A stretch of DNA of 64,000 nt from Anisus vortex (lineage: Eukaryota; Mollusca; Gastropoda; Planorbidae). Position numbers and translations under genes: made by a program. The notes under the pieces are model-generated. The model did no database searches, was not told where the DNA came from, and saw only the letters and a program-made list of their open reading frames with translations. The DNA lies in contig CASBPS010000042.1 of NCBI GenBank assembly GCA_949126835.1, positions 992,001 to 1,056,000 on the forward strand, given 5' to 3'. Positions 1 to 10,599 of the stretch are shown here, piece by piece; within the stretch, counting starts at the first letter, position 1; each line of letters opens with the position of its first letter.

Positions 1-1200
1 TCCTAGACTGGCGTCGACTCACTGTATAAGTAAAAACTGAATTAATCATGAACGAGAAATTCTTTGTAGCCTATGCTATACAGTTATGATCAGTTATATC
101 ATAGTTATATGAGTTAGGCTATAGGCCTAGCTATAATCTATAGCTATGTATTTTTATTTGATAGACCTATTTGTAGGCCCTAACTAATTGGCCTAAGCCT
201 ATTAATAAATCATAGCAGGCCGGGAATCGGCTATGGCACATAGGCATAGGCCTGATATATATTAGCCTATAATGAGCTCCAAAGAAGTAACAAATAGGGC
301 GTAAACTAAGACTATATTGTGGGGGGGGGGGGTAATGTGTTGCTTATGCTTCCCCCACCTCTTCTGTGCCTATTCTTGAATATGAAATCTGTTAAAGAAG
401 TTTTTTAATTTTTTGTGTAATTTTCAATCTCTATCCTATTTTAATTAAACATAATATAGTCAGTCATATAAAATATTGTTAGTTTGTAGATAGTCTAAGA
501 TAGGAAGGGGAGGGCAATTGTTGGGCATTGTTTTATTAGGCAGGTTTCTGAATGTTTGACAATTGTAACAGTAAATTTTCCTAAAAAATGTTAACATAAC
601 TCTGAACATCACCTCAATCTCTAATAATTATTTAGTAAGAAAGACTAATTTGATCTATTGGCCAATAGTCATGCAATTAATACTTCTAGAAAAATTAAAT
701 TTGGCAGAAATCCTTATACATTTAATTTTAATACTTTTTATAGAATGGCTCACTCGGAGAAGATTATGAACAATGTAGGCTATATAAATATATAATGTAT
801 TGTAGTCCACACTTTGTGTAAAAAATAATTTAGATTAATTTTAAAATGTACACTACTTTAACTTATATATTTGTAATTAAAAAGTTATTCATTAAAAATG
901 AAATGAACATTTTTGATAACAGAAATCATGTTCAATTAAATTTTTTCCTCCATCCCCCAGTCTGTATCAATTAATGTGAGCTTGGTCTATGCACTCTTTT
1001 CGATAATTTTTCATTATCTGGTACACATTTAGTTCAATTAAGATTCACACAAGTTTGTGTTCAACAGTTAGGCGACTTTCTTGTGGGCTTAAAAATGTTT
1101 TAAGTATGAGAACATCCGTTATTGGAAAATATGTTTACAAGCTTAAGTTGACCCAATAGATGAAAGTAAAACAAATGCAAAGTTTTTCAAAACAAATGAA
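1..1200. other. AT-rich non-coding stretch
   Basis: No open frame, RNA gene or recognisable repeat boundary seen. The first 280 bases are rich in short near-palindromic TATAG/CTATA and AGGCCTA words. A run of 12 G lies at 321-332. Confidence 0.5.
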
Positions 1201-2065
1201 CGGTTTAAGTCTAGCTGACGACCTTTCTGCGCGGCTTTCTTCCAGATTTTTTCGCAATTAGGCAAATTTTGATGTCTATAAAGCGGATATTTTTAATTCC
1301 ATTTGCTGCATTTCAAATTAGACTTCAGCCAGAAAACTCCACTTTGAGTGCGTCCATGTACTTCTTAAGTTCATATTAAGATAAGATAATATATGTAGGG
1401 CCTAATGTATATAGAGCTGAATGAGCTTTAACATTGGGGAAGCACTTCAATGTCTTAAAGTTAATATCAAGGATAAATGTGTCCAGTTTCAAGCCAAATT
1501 CTTTCCAATAGCCAAACAGTTCAAGAATTGTTTGATCCTGTCCTTGTAAACACAAGTTCAACTCATTTAAATGAGTCGTTATGTCTGTCAAATACATCAG
1601 TTTCATCAGACATTCTTCATCATTTAATTCTATAAAAAAAAGTTGTTTCATCAAGAAACATCTCAACTGCTGCCTGACACGAAACGAATATATTCAACAC
1701 TTTACCTCGACTAAGCCAGCGAAAGCCGCTATGCAACCGCATATCTCCATATTCACTTTCAATTTCTTGTAGTAAACATTTGAATTGTCGGTGAATCAAC
1801 GAAGAGTGGGAAACTATAACGTTGACTATTTTAAAAACAGTTGCCATAACGGGGCGCAAGTCTAATGTAGAGATCTTTGCACACAAACTTTCATGGAGTA
1901 TAATGCAATGGAAGCTTAACAGTAGACGCCCAATGTGGTTTTTCTTTTTTTGGGCAAATTTAAAATTGTCATTTGTTTGGTTTCAAAATGTCTTTGTACA
2001 CTGGACGTACGACATACAACACTTTCACAACAGAAAGCACATACAGCGCGATCGTTTTGTTGGAT
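1200..2065 (-). pseudogene. Decayed hAT transposase, GTF2IRD2/ZBED-like
   Basis: Read on the minus strand. It begins (about 2045-1960) with a zinc-finger-like piece containing CCESVVCRTSSVQRHFETK. It then jumps to the hAT core: SFHCIILHESLCAKI (about 1918-1870), RQFKCLLQEIESEYGD and FRWLSRGKVL (about 1790-1690), then LTDITTHLNELNLCLQGQ and FGYWKEFGLKLDTF (about 1600-1480), with weaker similarity to about 1200. These motifs are typical of the hAT-derived transposase also found in vertebrate GTF2IRD2 and ZBED-type proteins. The reading frame shifts at an A8 run near 1633-1640 and there are later stops. About 250-300 residues expected between finger and core are missing, so this is an internally deleted, inactive copy. 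It lies just inside the hAT-type end at 2326-2356. Confidence 0.8.
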
Positions 2066-2154
2066 GAATCCATATTCTTTGGTCCAAATTTCTTGAAATG
2101 GACGTTGATCCAGCTTTTGTCTTTATTTCTGCCATTTTATGGACACTGTTTATG

Positions 2155-2322
2155 GGGCACGGTAGCCGAGCGACAGTGCGTTCGACTGGCGATCCGAGTG
2201 TCCTGGGTTCGAATCCTGGTGGAGCCGGGATTCTTTTCCAATTCTTGAGGGTGTACTTGAGTCTACCCAGCTCTGATGGGTACCTGACATTAGTTGGGGT
2301 AAAGTAAAGGCGGCTGGGCATT
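2155..2322 (+). repeat. tRNA-derived SINE
   Basis: The head has both RNA polymerase III promoter boxes: A box TAGCCGAGCG at 2163-2172 and B box GGTTCGAATCC at 2206-2216. The leader resembles a Ser/Leu-type tRNA. The tail (about 2264-2316) contains ACCCAGCTCTGATGGGTACC and a GTTGGGGTAAAGTAAAGGC block, which recurs at about 50447-50500. It sits inside the hAT copy, between the transposase debris and the terminus at 2356. It cannot be a functional tRNA, because the anticodon and variable arms do not fold and the 3' acceptor is absent. Confidence 0.8.
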
Positions 2323-2325
2323 GTG

Positions 2326-2356
2326 TGGCACGCGTTTCGTAGGTCGCCGACCCCTG
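2326..2356 (-). mobile_element. hAT-type terminal end
   Basis: Read from 2356 on the minus strand the sequence starts CAGGGGTCGGCGACCTACG, the CAG-N-GGTCGGC-ACC form of many hAT ends. Related ends occur at 21032 and 26497. It probably belongs to the transposase debris at 1200-2065. I found no convincing matching end near 1200. Confidence 0.65.
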
Positions 2357-2429
2357 GGCTAGAGTTTTAAAGAAAACAGAGATAATGAAAACCATGTCAA
2401 TACTAAAACTAAATTTTGATTAATAATTA

Positions 2430-2920
2430 GTAATGATAACTTAACATGATTACATAACAAAGAGTACATACACTAAGTTAATGGCATATATTCTAATTTG
2501 TAACAAAATATTTTTTTGTGCATGTCGAGCTACTTAAATCTAATTTTTAGACATCTGGAATAAATTTAAAAATATGATAAAGGGAAATAATCGGTCTATT
2601 TATGTGAAAGGGCAATAATATTTGTTTATTAAATGTTTTTCTTTATTATTTGCCATCAAATATATAAAATAACGTTTAGAATTCTATTGCTTCTCAATTT
2701 TAAATTTAAAAAAAAATTTTCAAACAATTAAATTATATTTTTACATTGTAAATATAAATATAAAACACCTTTTTTTGCTACGTACGTGTTTTCATTAGTA
2801 CGCATTAACTTTATTTAATAGGTGGCATTAATTCATATTGGAATAATTTTTGAACAGCCTTATATATATTTAAGGCATGAAGATTGTAAAGATAAGATTA
2901 GACTCTGGCTTCCCCACGTT
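2430..2920 (-). repeat. Left inverted arm of macro-repeat, copy 1
   Basis: Landmarks: GACATCTGGAATAA (about 2553), an AGGGAAATAAT block with GGGCAATA, TTTTCATTAGTACGCATT (about 2790) and TTTGAACAGCCTTA (about 2848). Each is the reverse complement of a landmark in the right arms (4010-4500 and others). Confidence 0.7.
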
Positions 2921-2988
2921 AGATCTTCTCCGCCTCGTGCGATTAAATTTTTCACACACGTGTGGGGAGTCTTAGTCACCCCCAACCT

Positions 2989-3004
2989 CCCCCCCCCCCC
3001 CCCC
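2989..3004 (+). repeat. Poly-C run (16 C)
   Basis: Sixteen consecutive C. Similar G or C runs recur in several macro-repeat interiors. Confidence 0.95.
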
Positions 3005-3104
3005 GAGCTCTGGCTCTCATCAAAACTATACTTACAGGAGGGGCAAAGAAGTAAAACTCTGACGCGTTTCCTAATGGGAAAAAAAAAATAACATTAGACA
3101 GTCT

Positions 3105-4000
3105 AGAGGACATACGTTCATAAACCTTTTAACTAACATATAATTGCTCACCGCTCACCCTTTCACCCTTCACAGAATAAGCCGTTAAGAGTTAAATTTA
3201 AATGTTACACAAACTTTCTACACGTGGCTGTGTTGACGTTTTAATTAGACATATAAATCAAGCTGAAGAAACATTTATAATAAACGAGAAAAATAAAATA
3301 AGAAATTATTCACACATGAGATATTAACAAATGTTACTGGAAAGTTTATGTCTGGAATTAGGCTACAATTAAGGAGGTATGCGAAGAAGGGTTGTTTTGC
3401 TAAGTTTTCCGATGGTCGGCGAAGGCGAGGGGGACATTGAAGCGAAAGTGGGCGGTAAGAACGTACTTAAACTAATTAGTTCCCATTTACTAATAATTAA
3501 CATTTAGCTCTATGTTATTAATTCATTTAACAGCAATGTTTAACTACATAAGTCGACAAATAAAGAAATCGACTGTTTGATTATAGACCAACACGTCTAG
3601 TGAGTTATTGTGCAGAGAGAAAAACATACCAACTAGAAATGTTACTATATTTAGACGTATCTGACATAATAAAAAAAGTGAGGGGATGGTATTTATTACC
3701 GATAAAATGAGGCGTGCTGCTAAATATTTAAATGTATTCCCAAACATCTTTTCTTACTCTCCGAACAACCAGTAACGCAGTACACATACATGGTTTGAAC
3801 TGATAGGACCGGAAATGTTAGTACACTATTAATTTTAAGGTTCACAATGCATCTTGATATTTGTCAATATAAACATACGCACAGCTATACATGGACATTT
3901 CATGTTAAATTTAATCTGACTCTTAACGACGTAATACCGGCAGGGGGAGGGGGGACGGAGGTGGTGAGCAAGGTATTTCCTCTAGACTCTACATTCTTTT
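3105..4000 (+). repeat. Macro-repeat interior, copy 1
   Basis: The 3105-3360 part (CATACGTTCATAA...CCGTTAAGAGT) recurs at 11440-11690 and 21480-21735. The 3420-3740 part (GGGCGGTAAGAACGTACTT, then TATTTATTACCGATAAAATG) recurs at 14770, 43360, 50930 and 59680 onward. The 3760-3960 part (ACAACCAGTAACGCAGTACAC, then TAGGACCGGAAATGTT) is the outer part of the decayed LINE module seen at 15270, 45060, 51820 and 60360. Short open frames here are not conserved between copies. Confidence 0.7.
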
Positions 4001-4009
4001 TTTTTACAG

Positions 4010-4760
4010 AATTAAAACCTTTATATTAAGGCTATTCAAAAATTTTGGATTAAATATTTAGTTATGCTATTTAATGAAGTAAATGCGTACCAATGAAAAC
4101 ATCCTAGTAGTTAAAAAAGTGTTTTCCAAAAATTCATTGACAATAAAAAGCATTAAGTATTTATTGGACTGTTTTTTTTTTTTTTTCTAAAAAGACTATT
4201 GGTATACGTATATACATTTTTGTATTACTTTTGATTTCAAATTGTGTAGTAAAAAGATACATTAACCATTTGTAAAGTCCTATGTCATAAAAAGACACAT
4301 TATCTCCATTGATTATATTTTGAGGTGACTCCAGATGTCTAAATTTAGATTTTAAAGTATGTTCAAAACGAATCATGGCTTTTTTGTGTAACAAACTATT
4401 ATATTTACCTTTAAATAAGTCTATGTAGTCATTTTTTAAACCATCTTTTACCAAATTTTACTTTTTTGCAAAAAAGTTCATTTGTTCCAACTTTGTTTAC
4501 TAAGCAAGTATACTATCTTAAAGCATTTCCATAGCAATACTGTACATATTTAAGCTTGTTAAAATATTATTTTACTTGATGCAATAATATAGTATTCTAT
4601 TGTTTTTAAAATGCTAATTTCATACTGTACACCAGTTTTCACTTTTTTTTCTATCATTCTAATTGCTCTCTCCATTTACACCCCAAACATTTTAAAAAAC
4701 TTCTCTATCGACTCTACCTCATCCATGTTAAAAAAAATTTTCAATCATATCCAATCTTAT
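4010..4760 (+). repeat. Right inverted arm of macro-repeat, copy 1
   Basis: Landmarks: TAAGGCTATTCAAAAA (about 4028), GTAAATGCGTACCAATGAAA (4080), TCCAGATGTCTAAATTT (about 4330) and the block around 4640-4710 with CTCCATTTACACCCC. All recur at 24715, 45690, 52380 and 62844 onward. It is the reverse complement of the left arm at 2430-2920. Confidence 0.7.
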
Positions 4761-5059
4761 GAAATAGTCATTTTATAATTGTTTCAAATATTGGCTTTCT
4801 TCACGTTGAAATTTGTTTTAAGAAATTCCATTCAAAATTAATCAATGAATCAAAATAAACGAAGGAGAAACTTAAACTAATTTTAAAATAAACTAACCAA
4901 TAAAAATACAGTTTTTATTATACTCCCTTTCTTTGTAAACTAAGTTTATATATATTTTATATTTTGATAGATTAAAATAAATATAAGTGATATCATACCT
5001 TATGAATTTTCACACTAAAATTTTGCGCATCTTTTTTTTTTTCTAGCATTGGCCCGCAA

Positions 5060-5182
5060 AAACCATAAAAAGATAAATCGCGTTGTTTCGGCTATATTGT
5101 GTAGTTTTCATTCTATTTATTTCGTAAAAACGAACATATCCGAAAAGTTTATTTTCTTTCGTCTCTTCCGGTAGAGACAGCC
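5060..5182 (+). promoter_or_regulatory. Candidate promoter and 5' UTR of the 5183 exon
   Basis: The sequence before the ATG is pyrimidine-rich with no TATA box. It contains TCTCTTCCGGTAGAGAC at about 5162-5178, which holds the ETS/GABP-type core CTTCCGG common in housekeeping promoters. The same core precedes the second candidate exon at 12603. Confidence 0.35.
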
Positions 5183-5304
5183 ATGTTTACATTTTCTTCG
5201 ATTCGCAAATTGGTCGACGGTATTAGTGACTACGATGCTGAAAATTTGACAGAATGTATTGTTAATCTGTACAAGTCTGCGACCCAAGCTTCAGCTTCAC
5301 GACG
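5183..5304 (+). CDS. Candidate first coding exon, product unknown
   Basis: An ATG in good context (GCCATGT) opens 40 codons plus two bases and runs directly into a consensus splice donor, GTAAGT, at 5305-5310. The peptide starts MFTFSSIRKLVDGISDYDAE and ends KSATQASASR. It looks like the amphipathic N-terminus of a soluble cytosolic protein, with no signal peptide or membrane segment. Codon use and composition differ from the repeats on both sides, and I saw no second copy in the window. The intron would be phase 2. I do not recognise the family and found no convincing second exon, so the rest of the gene would have to lie beyond a long repeat-filled intron. A first exon of a host gene, or one captured by the repeat, is the best reading. 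Confidence 0.5.
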
Positions 5305-5310
5305 GTAAGT

Positions 5311-5860
5311 GGTCGAAAAATCGATGCAAAGTTTTGCTAACAAACAAGCAAGCAAGCAGACAGACAGAAAATACAAGTTAATAGAAAGGGAGTAAATAGC
5401 ATTTAAATCAAATAGATGTAGAAATGTTAAAGTACTGAGTTTCATTTAAGTAGAAATGTTTGGTCTCGAATTAAAAAATGTCGAGTATATGTAGACTTTA
5501 ACTAATTATTTCACATCAGTATCTAAATATTCAATCTTGAGTGCCCTTGGCAACCATTTAAAGTGAATTAAAAACAACCGGCATAATTTCTTGTCTTACT
5601 TTCCATGAAATAATTTTTCATAACTCTGCCTGCCCTTGAGAAAGTAATTCTGTTCAACCAGTCTTCTGACTGAGCTGTACCTCTCTCTATTCCTACTCAC
5701 ACAACTCAGTACGCAACACTTTCAACCCAACACGCCCCTCCTCGTTATGTGAGTATGTAATATAATGATGGCCCCTAAGTCATTTCATTGACAATAATAT
5801 TTTTATTTAAATTTATTTCTTATTTATTAGAATTTAATGTTGTATCTTTTAGTTCTATTT
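5311..5860 (+). other. Presumed intronic or spacer DNA
   Basis: Follows the splice donor. It has a short CAAG/CAGA repeat stretch (about 5341-5370) and otherwise no recognised feature. Confidence 0.4.
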
Positions 5861-5869
5861 TCAAGTGGC

Positions 5870-6290
5870 TAAAAGTGCACTGATTATTTATTTGTGTTTA
5901 CTTTAGGCTTTATTGCTCCAAAATGCTTACTATAAAAAAATGACCATTATCACCAACTTAAATTTACCCTGATACTCTAAAGTGTTTCAGTTAAACCTCG
6001 TTTTCGTTCAATTATGTACATATTCCTGTTTAGGAAGAGTGTGGTGTGCTCAACCCTCTACCACATCATTGTTAAGACGAACTCTAGGATCCCCTTGGTT
6101 CCGTAGGAACTCTCGAAGTGATCCTCCATACATTAACCCATTCATTGACAGTATGAACATGCTCGTTCTACAAGTTCACCAGTTTAAACGATACCAACAC
6201 AAATTTAGAAAAAAAAAAAAAAAAAGAAAAAAATAACAGAATTTCATATTCTGAACCTTTAATTAGTCGATTACGTTTTGTGAATTTGCC
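5870..6290 (+). repeat. Dispersed repeat modules after the right arm
   Basis: The 5870-6180 part (GTGCACTGATTATTTATTTG, then GGCTTTATTGCTCC) recurs at about 25205 and 46080. The 6190-6260 part (AACAGAATTTCATATTCTGA) recurs at about 9690, 18200 and 40310. Confidence 0.65.
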
Positions 6291-6439
6291 AAAAAATTTT
6301 GTTAGCACGCTTTGCTTTCAAATGGTGAAACAAAAAATAGTAAAAGAACATTAACTCATCCTTGTCATACAGTATACTTATCTATATTTAAAAGTCCGCA
6401 TTCACTCCTCTTTTTTATTCTCCATATTAATTACTTGAG

Positions 6440-6800
6440 CACCCTCTCTCTATATATGTATATAGCATAGTGCTTTAAAATGTAATCAAGGGAGATAATA
6501 GACTTTTTCATGTCGTAGGGCATTAATATTTTTTGTTTTGTTTTGTTTTACTTCATAATTTGCATTCACTTAAAAATGTATCCTTAAAAACATAATTTAT
6601 TGCTCCTATTTGTATAAACATACATAAAATTACCAACCAGTTATTTAAAATACTCACATTATACATATAAATATGAAACACCTCCTTAGCTACTATCATG
6701 TTTTCATCCGTACGCATTTACTTCGTTTAATAGTATTTTATTTACCTATCTACGGAGAATTTATGAACAGTCTTATAATTAAGGCTTGAAGGTTGAAAAA
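6440..6800 (-). repeat. Left inverted arm, copy 2
   Basis: Contains AAGGGAGATAATAGAC (about 6488), TCGTAGGGCATTAA, TTTTCATCCGTACGCATTTA (about 6701) and ATGAACAGTCTTATAATTAA. It matches the other left arms. A matching right-arm tail is at 8818-9290. Confidence 0.6.
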
Positions 6801-6809
6801 AAAAATAGA

Positions 6810-7740
6810 ACGTAGAGTCTATATGGTATTATTTCCATCTCTTTCGACTATTATAATCTTTGTGAATGCCATGGTAGTAAAAATGATATTAGTCATACCG
6901 TTAATTAACAATTGTATTTAAAATAGTAGTGATTGGAAGTTTAATGCTTGTTGAATAACAAAAGCGGTCATTTAAAAACAATGAGAGAAATATAATATAA
7001 GAATGTGTTACGAATATCGGTCATAGAGGAATGACGTAATAAGGCATTGACCTCTTAACAAGTGCGTATTAGAGTCCAAGGTTTGACCTTTCTGCTCTGA
7101 GGGCAGTTTAAATAAAATAATTTGTCCAACCCCGTGGAAATTGAAGGTGATAATTCTGGATCGCAGTATTCTATAGAGCAGGAGATTAAAATGCGTATTA
7201 GGATCCTGTAGAATCTTCGATATAGTTTTCTTTGTAAAGTCCCGACCTCCTTAAAGTTAGTTCAGTTTGAAAGTTTGTAGAGTGAAGTCGCTATATTGAT
7301 ACTTGTATTTTTTATGCCATTTAATGAAACACTTATGTTGCTATCAGCTGATGCATTTATTTAAAGTTTATATTAAGTCTACAATTTAAATAAAATTGTT
7401 TATTCAACCACTGGAGTTGTTTGATCTATCATTGTTAAGAAAGGTGTTGAAGATAATTATAGCCTACCGAATATAACTACATTACTGCATAGACCTGTCA
7501 GTCAAGGAACCCCTAGCTTAGACTTCAGATCAGCAGAATCTAGAGACTTCTAATAAAGATACAACTATATTGATTGAATCCGATTTAACGAGTCGTAATA
7601 ATAGTCATCATAGTGACAGTCCATAACAAATTCAAAACATTAAAATAAGTTTTATACATTGATTTAGTCTTTGTGCTTGTTTATTTTAATGTCTAGAATG
7701 CGTCTGAAAAGTTATTCGGTTAAATGTGGTGTGAAATGTC
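6810..7740. other. Non-coding stretch, no gene seen
   Basis: No coding signal. Two weakly similar internal segments occur near 7105 and 7382 (TTTAAATAAAAT followed by CCAAC or CAACC). Confidence 0.4.
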
Positions 7741-7750
7741 TTTGGTCGTT

Positions 7751-7855
7751 TCGTGTATTGAGATAGTTGGACCAGATTGTTAGTTCCGTGTATTGAGATA
7801 GTTGGACCAGATTGTTTGTTCCGTGTATTGAGATAGTTGGACCAGATTGTTTGTT
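7751..7855 (+). repeat. 35-bp tandem repeat, 3 copies
   Basis: Three near-perfect copies with period 35, each containing CGTGTATTGAGATAGTTGG and ACCAGATTGTT. They start at 7751, 7786 and 7821. Confidence 0.9.
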
Positions 7856-7943
7856 GTATTCTGATATTGTAATTAAGTGTGGTGTTTTTGTTTTGGTGTC
7901 TGGGGATTTTGATGAGTGTGATAGCTAGGTCAATGTCTATGTC

Positions 7944-8425
7944 TGTTTTTGTTGGTGTGTCTAGTATCTTCTTTAGTGTTTGTTTTGTTGGTGTGTCTAG
8001 TATCTTCTTTAGTGTTTCTTTTGTTGGTTTGTCTGGTATCTTCTTTAGTTATTGTTTTGTTGGTGTGTCTATTATCTTCTTTAGTGTAGGTTTTGTTGGT
8101 GTGTCTAGTATCTTCTTTAGTGTTTGTTTTGTTGGTGTGTCTATTATCTTCTTTAGTGTATGTTTTTGTTAGTATGTCTAGTATCTTCTTTAGTATATTT
8201 TTTTGTGTGTCTAGTATCTTCTTTAGTGTTTGTTTTGTTGGTGTGTCTAGTATCTACTTTAGTGTTTGTTTTGTTGGTGTGTCTAGATCCTTCTTTAGTG
8301 TATGTTTTGTTGGTGTGTCTAGTATCTTCTTTATGGTTTTTTTGTTGGTGTGTCTAGTATCTTTTTTAGTGTTTGTTTTGTTGGTGTGTCTATTATCTTC
8401 TTTAGGGTTTGTTTTATCGGTGTGT
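7944..8425 (+). repeat. 36-bp minisatellite, about 13 copies
   Basis: The unit contains GGTGTGTCTAGTATCTTCTT and TAGTGTTTGTTTTGTT. Copy starts at 7954, 7990 and 8026 fix the period at 36. Because 36 is divisible by three, two frames stay open and spell 12-residue repeats such as FVGVSSIFFSVC. Single-base slips in a few copies break them. I treat it as non-coding. It ends against the hAT end at 8427. Confidence 0.9.
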
Positions 8426-8426
8426 C

Positions 8427-8800
8427 CAGGGCCGGATTTACCTACAAGCTAAACAAGCTTAACGCTTAGGGCTCCCACTTTGTTGGGCGCCATCAAAAAT
8501 TTTACATGTGAGCATTTGTTATTATATATATATAAATAATAGTCGGCAGTACTGGAAAAATGTTATTGAACAAGTTGTGGCAGTCATAATTACTATGGCA
8601 GAGCGTGGTTTACCTTTCAGAGGAGATAATGAAACATTTGGTTCTCCACACAATGACAGTTTCCTGGGATTACTCGAACTTATAGCAAAATTTGATCCTT
8701 TTCAAGCAAGCGAGATAAAAAAATTGGGAATAAAGAAATATGTGTCACATCTTATCTTTCTAAAACAATATGTGATGAATGTATCCTAATTATGGCACAT
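8427..8800 (+). pseudogene. hAT element 5' fragment, ZMYM1-like transposase
   Basis: Starts with a hAT-type end, CAGGGCCGGATTTACC, at 8427. It then carries transposase codons (about 8535-8760) with YWKNVIEQVVAVI, AERGLPFRGDNETFGSPHN and GLLELIAKFDPF. These are the conserved N-terminal part of the TTF/DUF4371 hAT transposases annotated as zinc finger MYM-type protein 1-like. The frame ends near 8789, where macro-repeat sequence resumes. The catalytic and dimerisation regions are missing, so it is a 5' fragment. Confidence 0.8.
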
Positions 8801-8817
8801 AAAAAACGGAGACCAGT

Positions 8818-9290
8818 TTTAACTTTTTTTTTCATTCTAATATCTTCCTTCATTTACACCCCCAAACATTTTTAGGACCTTCTGTATCACCCCTCCCCAT
8901 TCCATGTTTAAAAATAACGAATTTTTCGACCAAAGCCATTTGGCATGTGTTTAATTATATATGCTTGTTTACATTTCTAGTCTGTTTATAGTGATTTTAA
9001 TTTTTTTTTTAAATATATAGAAAATGATAATGTGAATCAATAAAAAGCATCAGAAATAATTAGTTTCGAATTATTTATTTTAAATTTTACAATAATTATC
9101 TTAGTGATTCTACAAAATAAAATGAATGATAGGAATGATACTTTTTAGTGATACTATGTTGTACTTCCATCTGTATGGGTTCCTGGTAATAAATGCAATA
9201 AATTATTCACTAGGATTACACTATACATCTCTATTTTTGTTAACTGACTAAAGTTGTGGAAATTAGGTTCAGATTTTCAATATGTTTCAA
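8818..9290 (+). repeat. Right-arm tail, copy 2
   Basis: CTTCATTTACACCCC and GACCTTCTGTATC (about 8849-8890), then AATAAAAAGCATCAGAAATA (about 9039). The same order occurs at 63610-64000. Confidence 0.75.
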
Positions 9291-9404
9291 TATTTTGGAC
9301 CCAACCCTATACAAAAATATTTTTTTAAATTATTATTTTTACAGTCAGTGAAATACGACTAAAACTGCATAAAGTCTCCAAGCCTAATCACCACAAGACA
9401 TCTT

Positions 9405-9760
9405 TGTTAAAGTAAAAAAAAAAATTAATGAACCGATGTCAATTATTAATTAAAAGAATGATGTATAGCCTACAACCTTGGGCGTCCTATAGCTTCTACG
9501 TCATTAGCAACATCGGAATGTTTCTTGTTAAAAAAAACCAACTTTATTTGCGCCCCTTGTTAGATGCTACAACTTGTTAAAGATCCTATGTATGACTCCT
9601 GTTCTTAAACTTTAAACTCACATTTTAGTAAACATTAAACCAGGTTTAAGCAAAATAGAGAAAAACAGAGAAACTGAAAAAAAGAAACAAACCAGAATTT
9701 TAGATTCTGATAATTTTTTTGTCTAGTAGTCTCCATCCAAACTAGAATATACATTTTCTG
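9405..9760 (+). repeat. Dispersed repeat module
   Basis: Carries ATGAACCGATGTCAATTATT and AGTAAACATTAAACCAGGTT. It recurs at 17930-18260, 40140-40340 and 47160-47480. Confidence 0.7.
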
Positions 9761-9844
9761 ATGGGGCCCATAAACACATTTAGCAAAGAGGCGCCATCTA
9801 GAAAGAGTAACAAATATATCTAAATCACTAAACTAGAAACGCTT

Positions 9845-10020
9845 GAGCAGGAATCGGCAATCTTTTGATCTTTAGGTGCCGAAGTTGGATGCATAATTCA
9901 TTTAGCATGCCAACAGCCTAATGATCAGCCTGCTCTTTAATTGGAGATCATACTTGCATTGTCTTATTAGCTGTCTTCCGAGTGCCACAGTAAATCATGT
10001 CGTAAGTTGCCAGCCCTTGC
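9845..10020 (+). mobile_element. hAT-like MITE remnant
   Basis: Begins CAGGAATCGGCAATCTTTTG and continues TGCCGAAGTTGGAT. A second copy is at 18390-18570 and a shorter piece at about 53697-53755. The start matches CAG-N-GGTCGGCAACC hAT ends. The far end is not defined. Confidence 0.5.
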
Positions 10021-10079
10021 GCTTGAAGACAGAAAAGAAAAGGCAGAGAAATGTAGTAATAATACATAAGACATTAAAT

Positions 10080-10445
10080 TATATGTTAACTTAGAAATAA
10101 AACACACTAACAGTCTATTACAATGTTTAGATAAAAATATGGACAAAAACAATTTTCTTTTCCCATATGTAATAATAAATGGATATAAGTACATTTTCTT
10201 CTCGAGTAACATCCGGGCATGGAATGGGTTGCCTGAACAAAGCAGAAAAACCATCAACACTAATCAATATTTAAGGTCAGAAAGAAAGAAACAAATTAGC
10301 GTAGTTCACATTAATCTTCAGTATAGAATGAGTGACTGTGAAAAATTATTTCTTGTCACAGAATACTCTCAGTGTCTGATGAAATCTGTTCTATATAGAA
10401 GGAGCCACAGATTCAAACGAAAGCGTGTAGAGATAAAAATTTAAA
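10080..10445 (+). pseudogene. Non-LTR retrotransposon reverse transcriptase C-terminus
   Basis: The + frame from 10139 includes FLFPYVIINGYKYIFFSSN and IRAWNGLPEQSRKT. This is the conserved tail of CR1/Jockey-type LINE reverse transcriptases, normally ending F-F-x-x-x-I-R-x-W-N-x-L-P. The downstream HRFKRKRVEIKI segment recurs at about 48578-48606, so the LINE 3' end is shared. The element is severely 5'-truncated. A related module in the opposite orientation occurs at 15347, 40600, 45060, 51820 and 60430. Confidence 0.75.
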
Positions 10446-10599
10446 ACAAATGTAAATAAAATATAAGATTCTTGTATGTGTGTTAATTTTATTTTTCAGA
10501 ATTATTTTATAGACATCTGCGAAGACGTGGTTGGAACGTGGGTCGACGTTAGGCCTATTTCTTAAAATAAAATTCATCGCAAGGAAACCTAATATTTAA

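Noticed and set aside
1206..1240. Second hAT terminus matching the one at 2356
   Set aside because: CTGACGACCTTTCTGCGCGG is only loosely similar to CAGNGGTCGGCAACC and no 8-bp duplication matches the flank of 2356.
2155..2235. Functional tRNA gene
   Set aside because: A and B boxes are present, but the acceptor and anticodon arms do not pair and a SINE tail follows.
7879..8452. Secreted or membrane protein with FVGVSSIFFSVC repeats
   Set aside because: Two overlapping frames are equally open, which is expected from a 36-bp tandem repeat. Individual copies carry slips.
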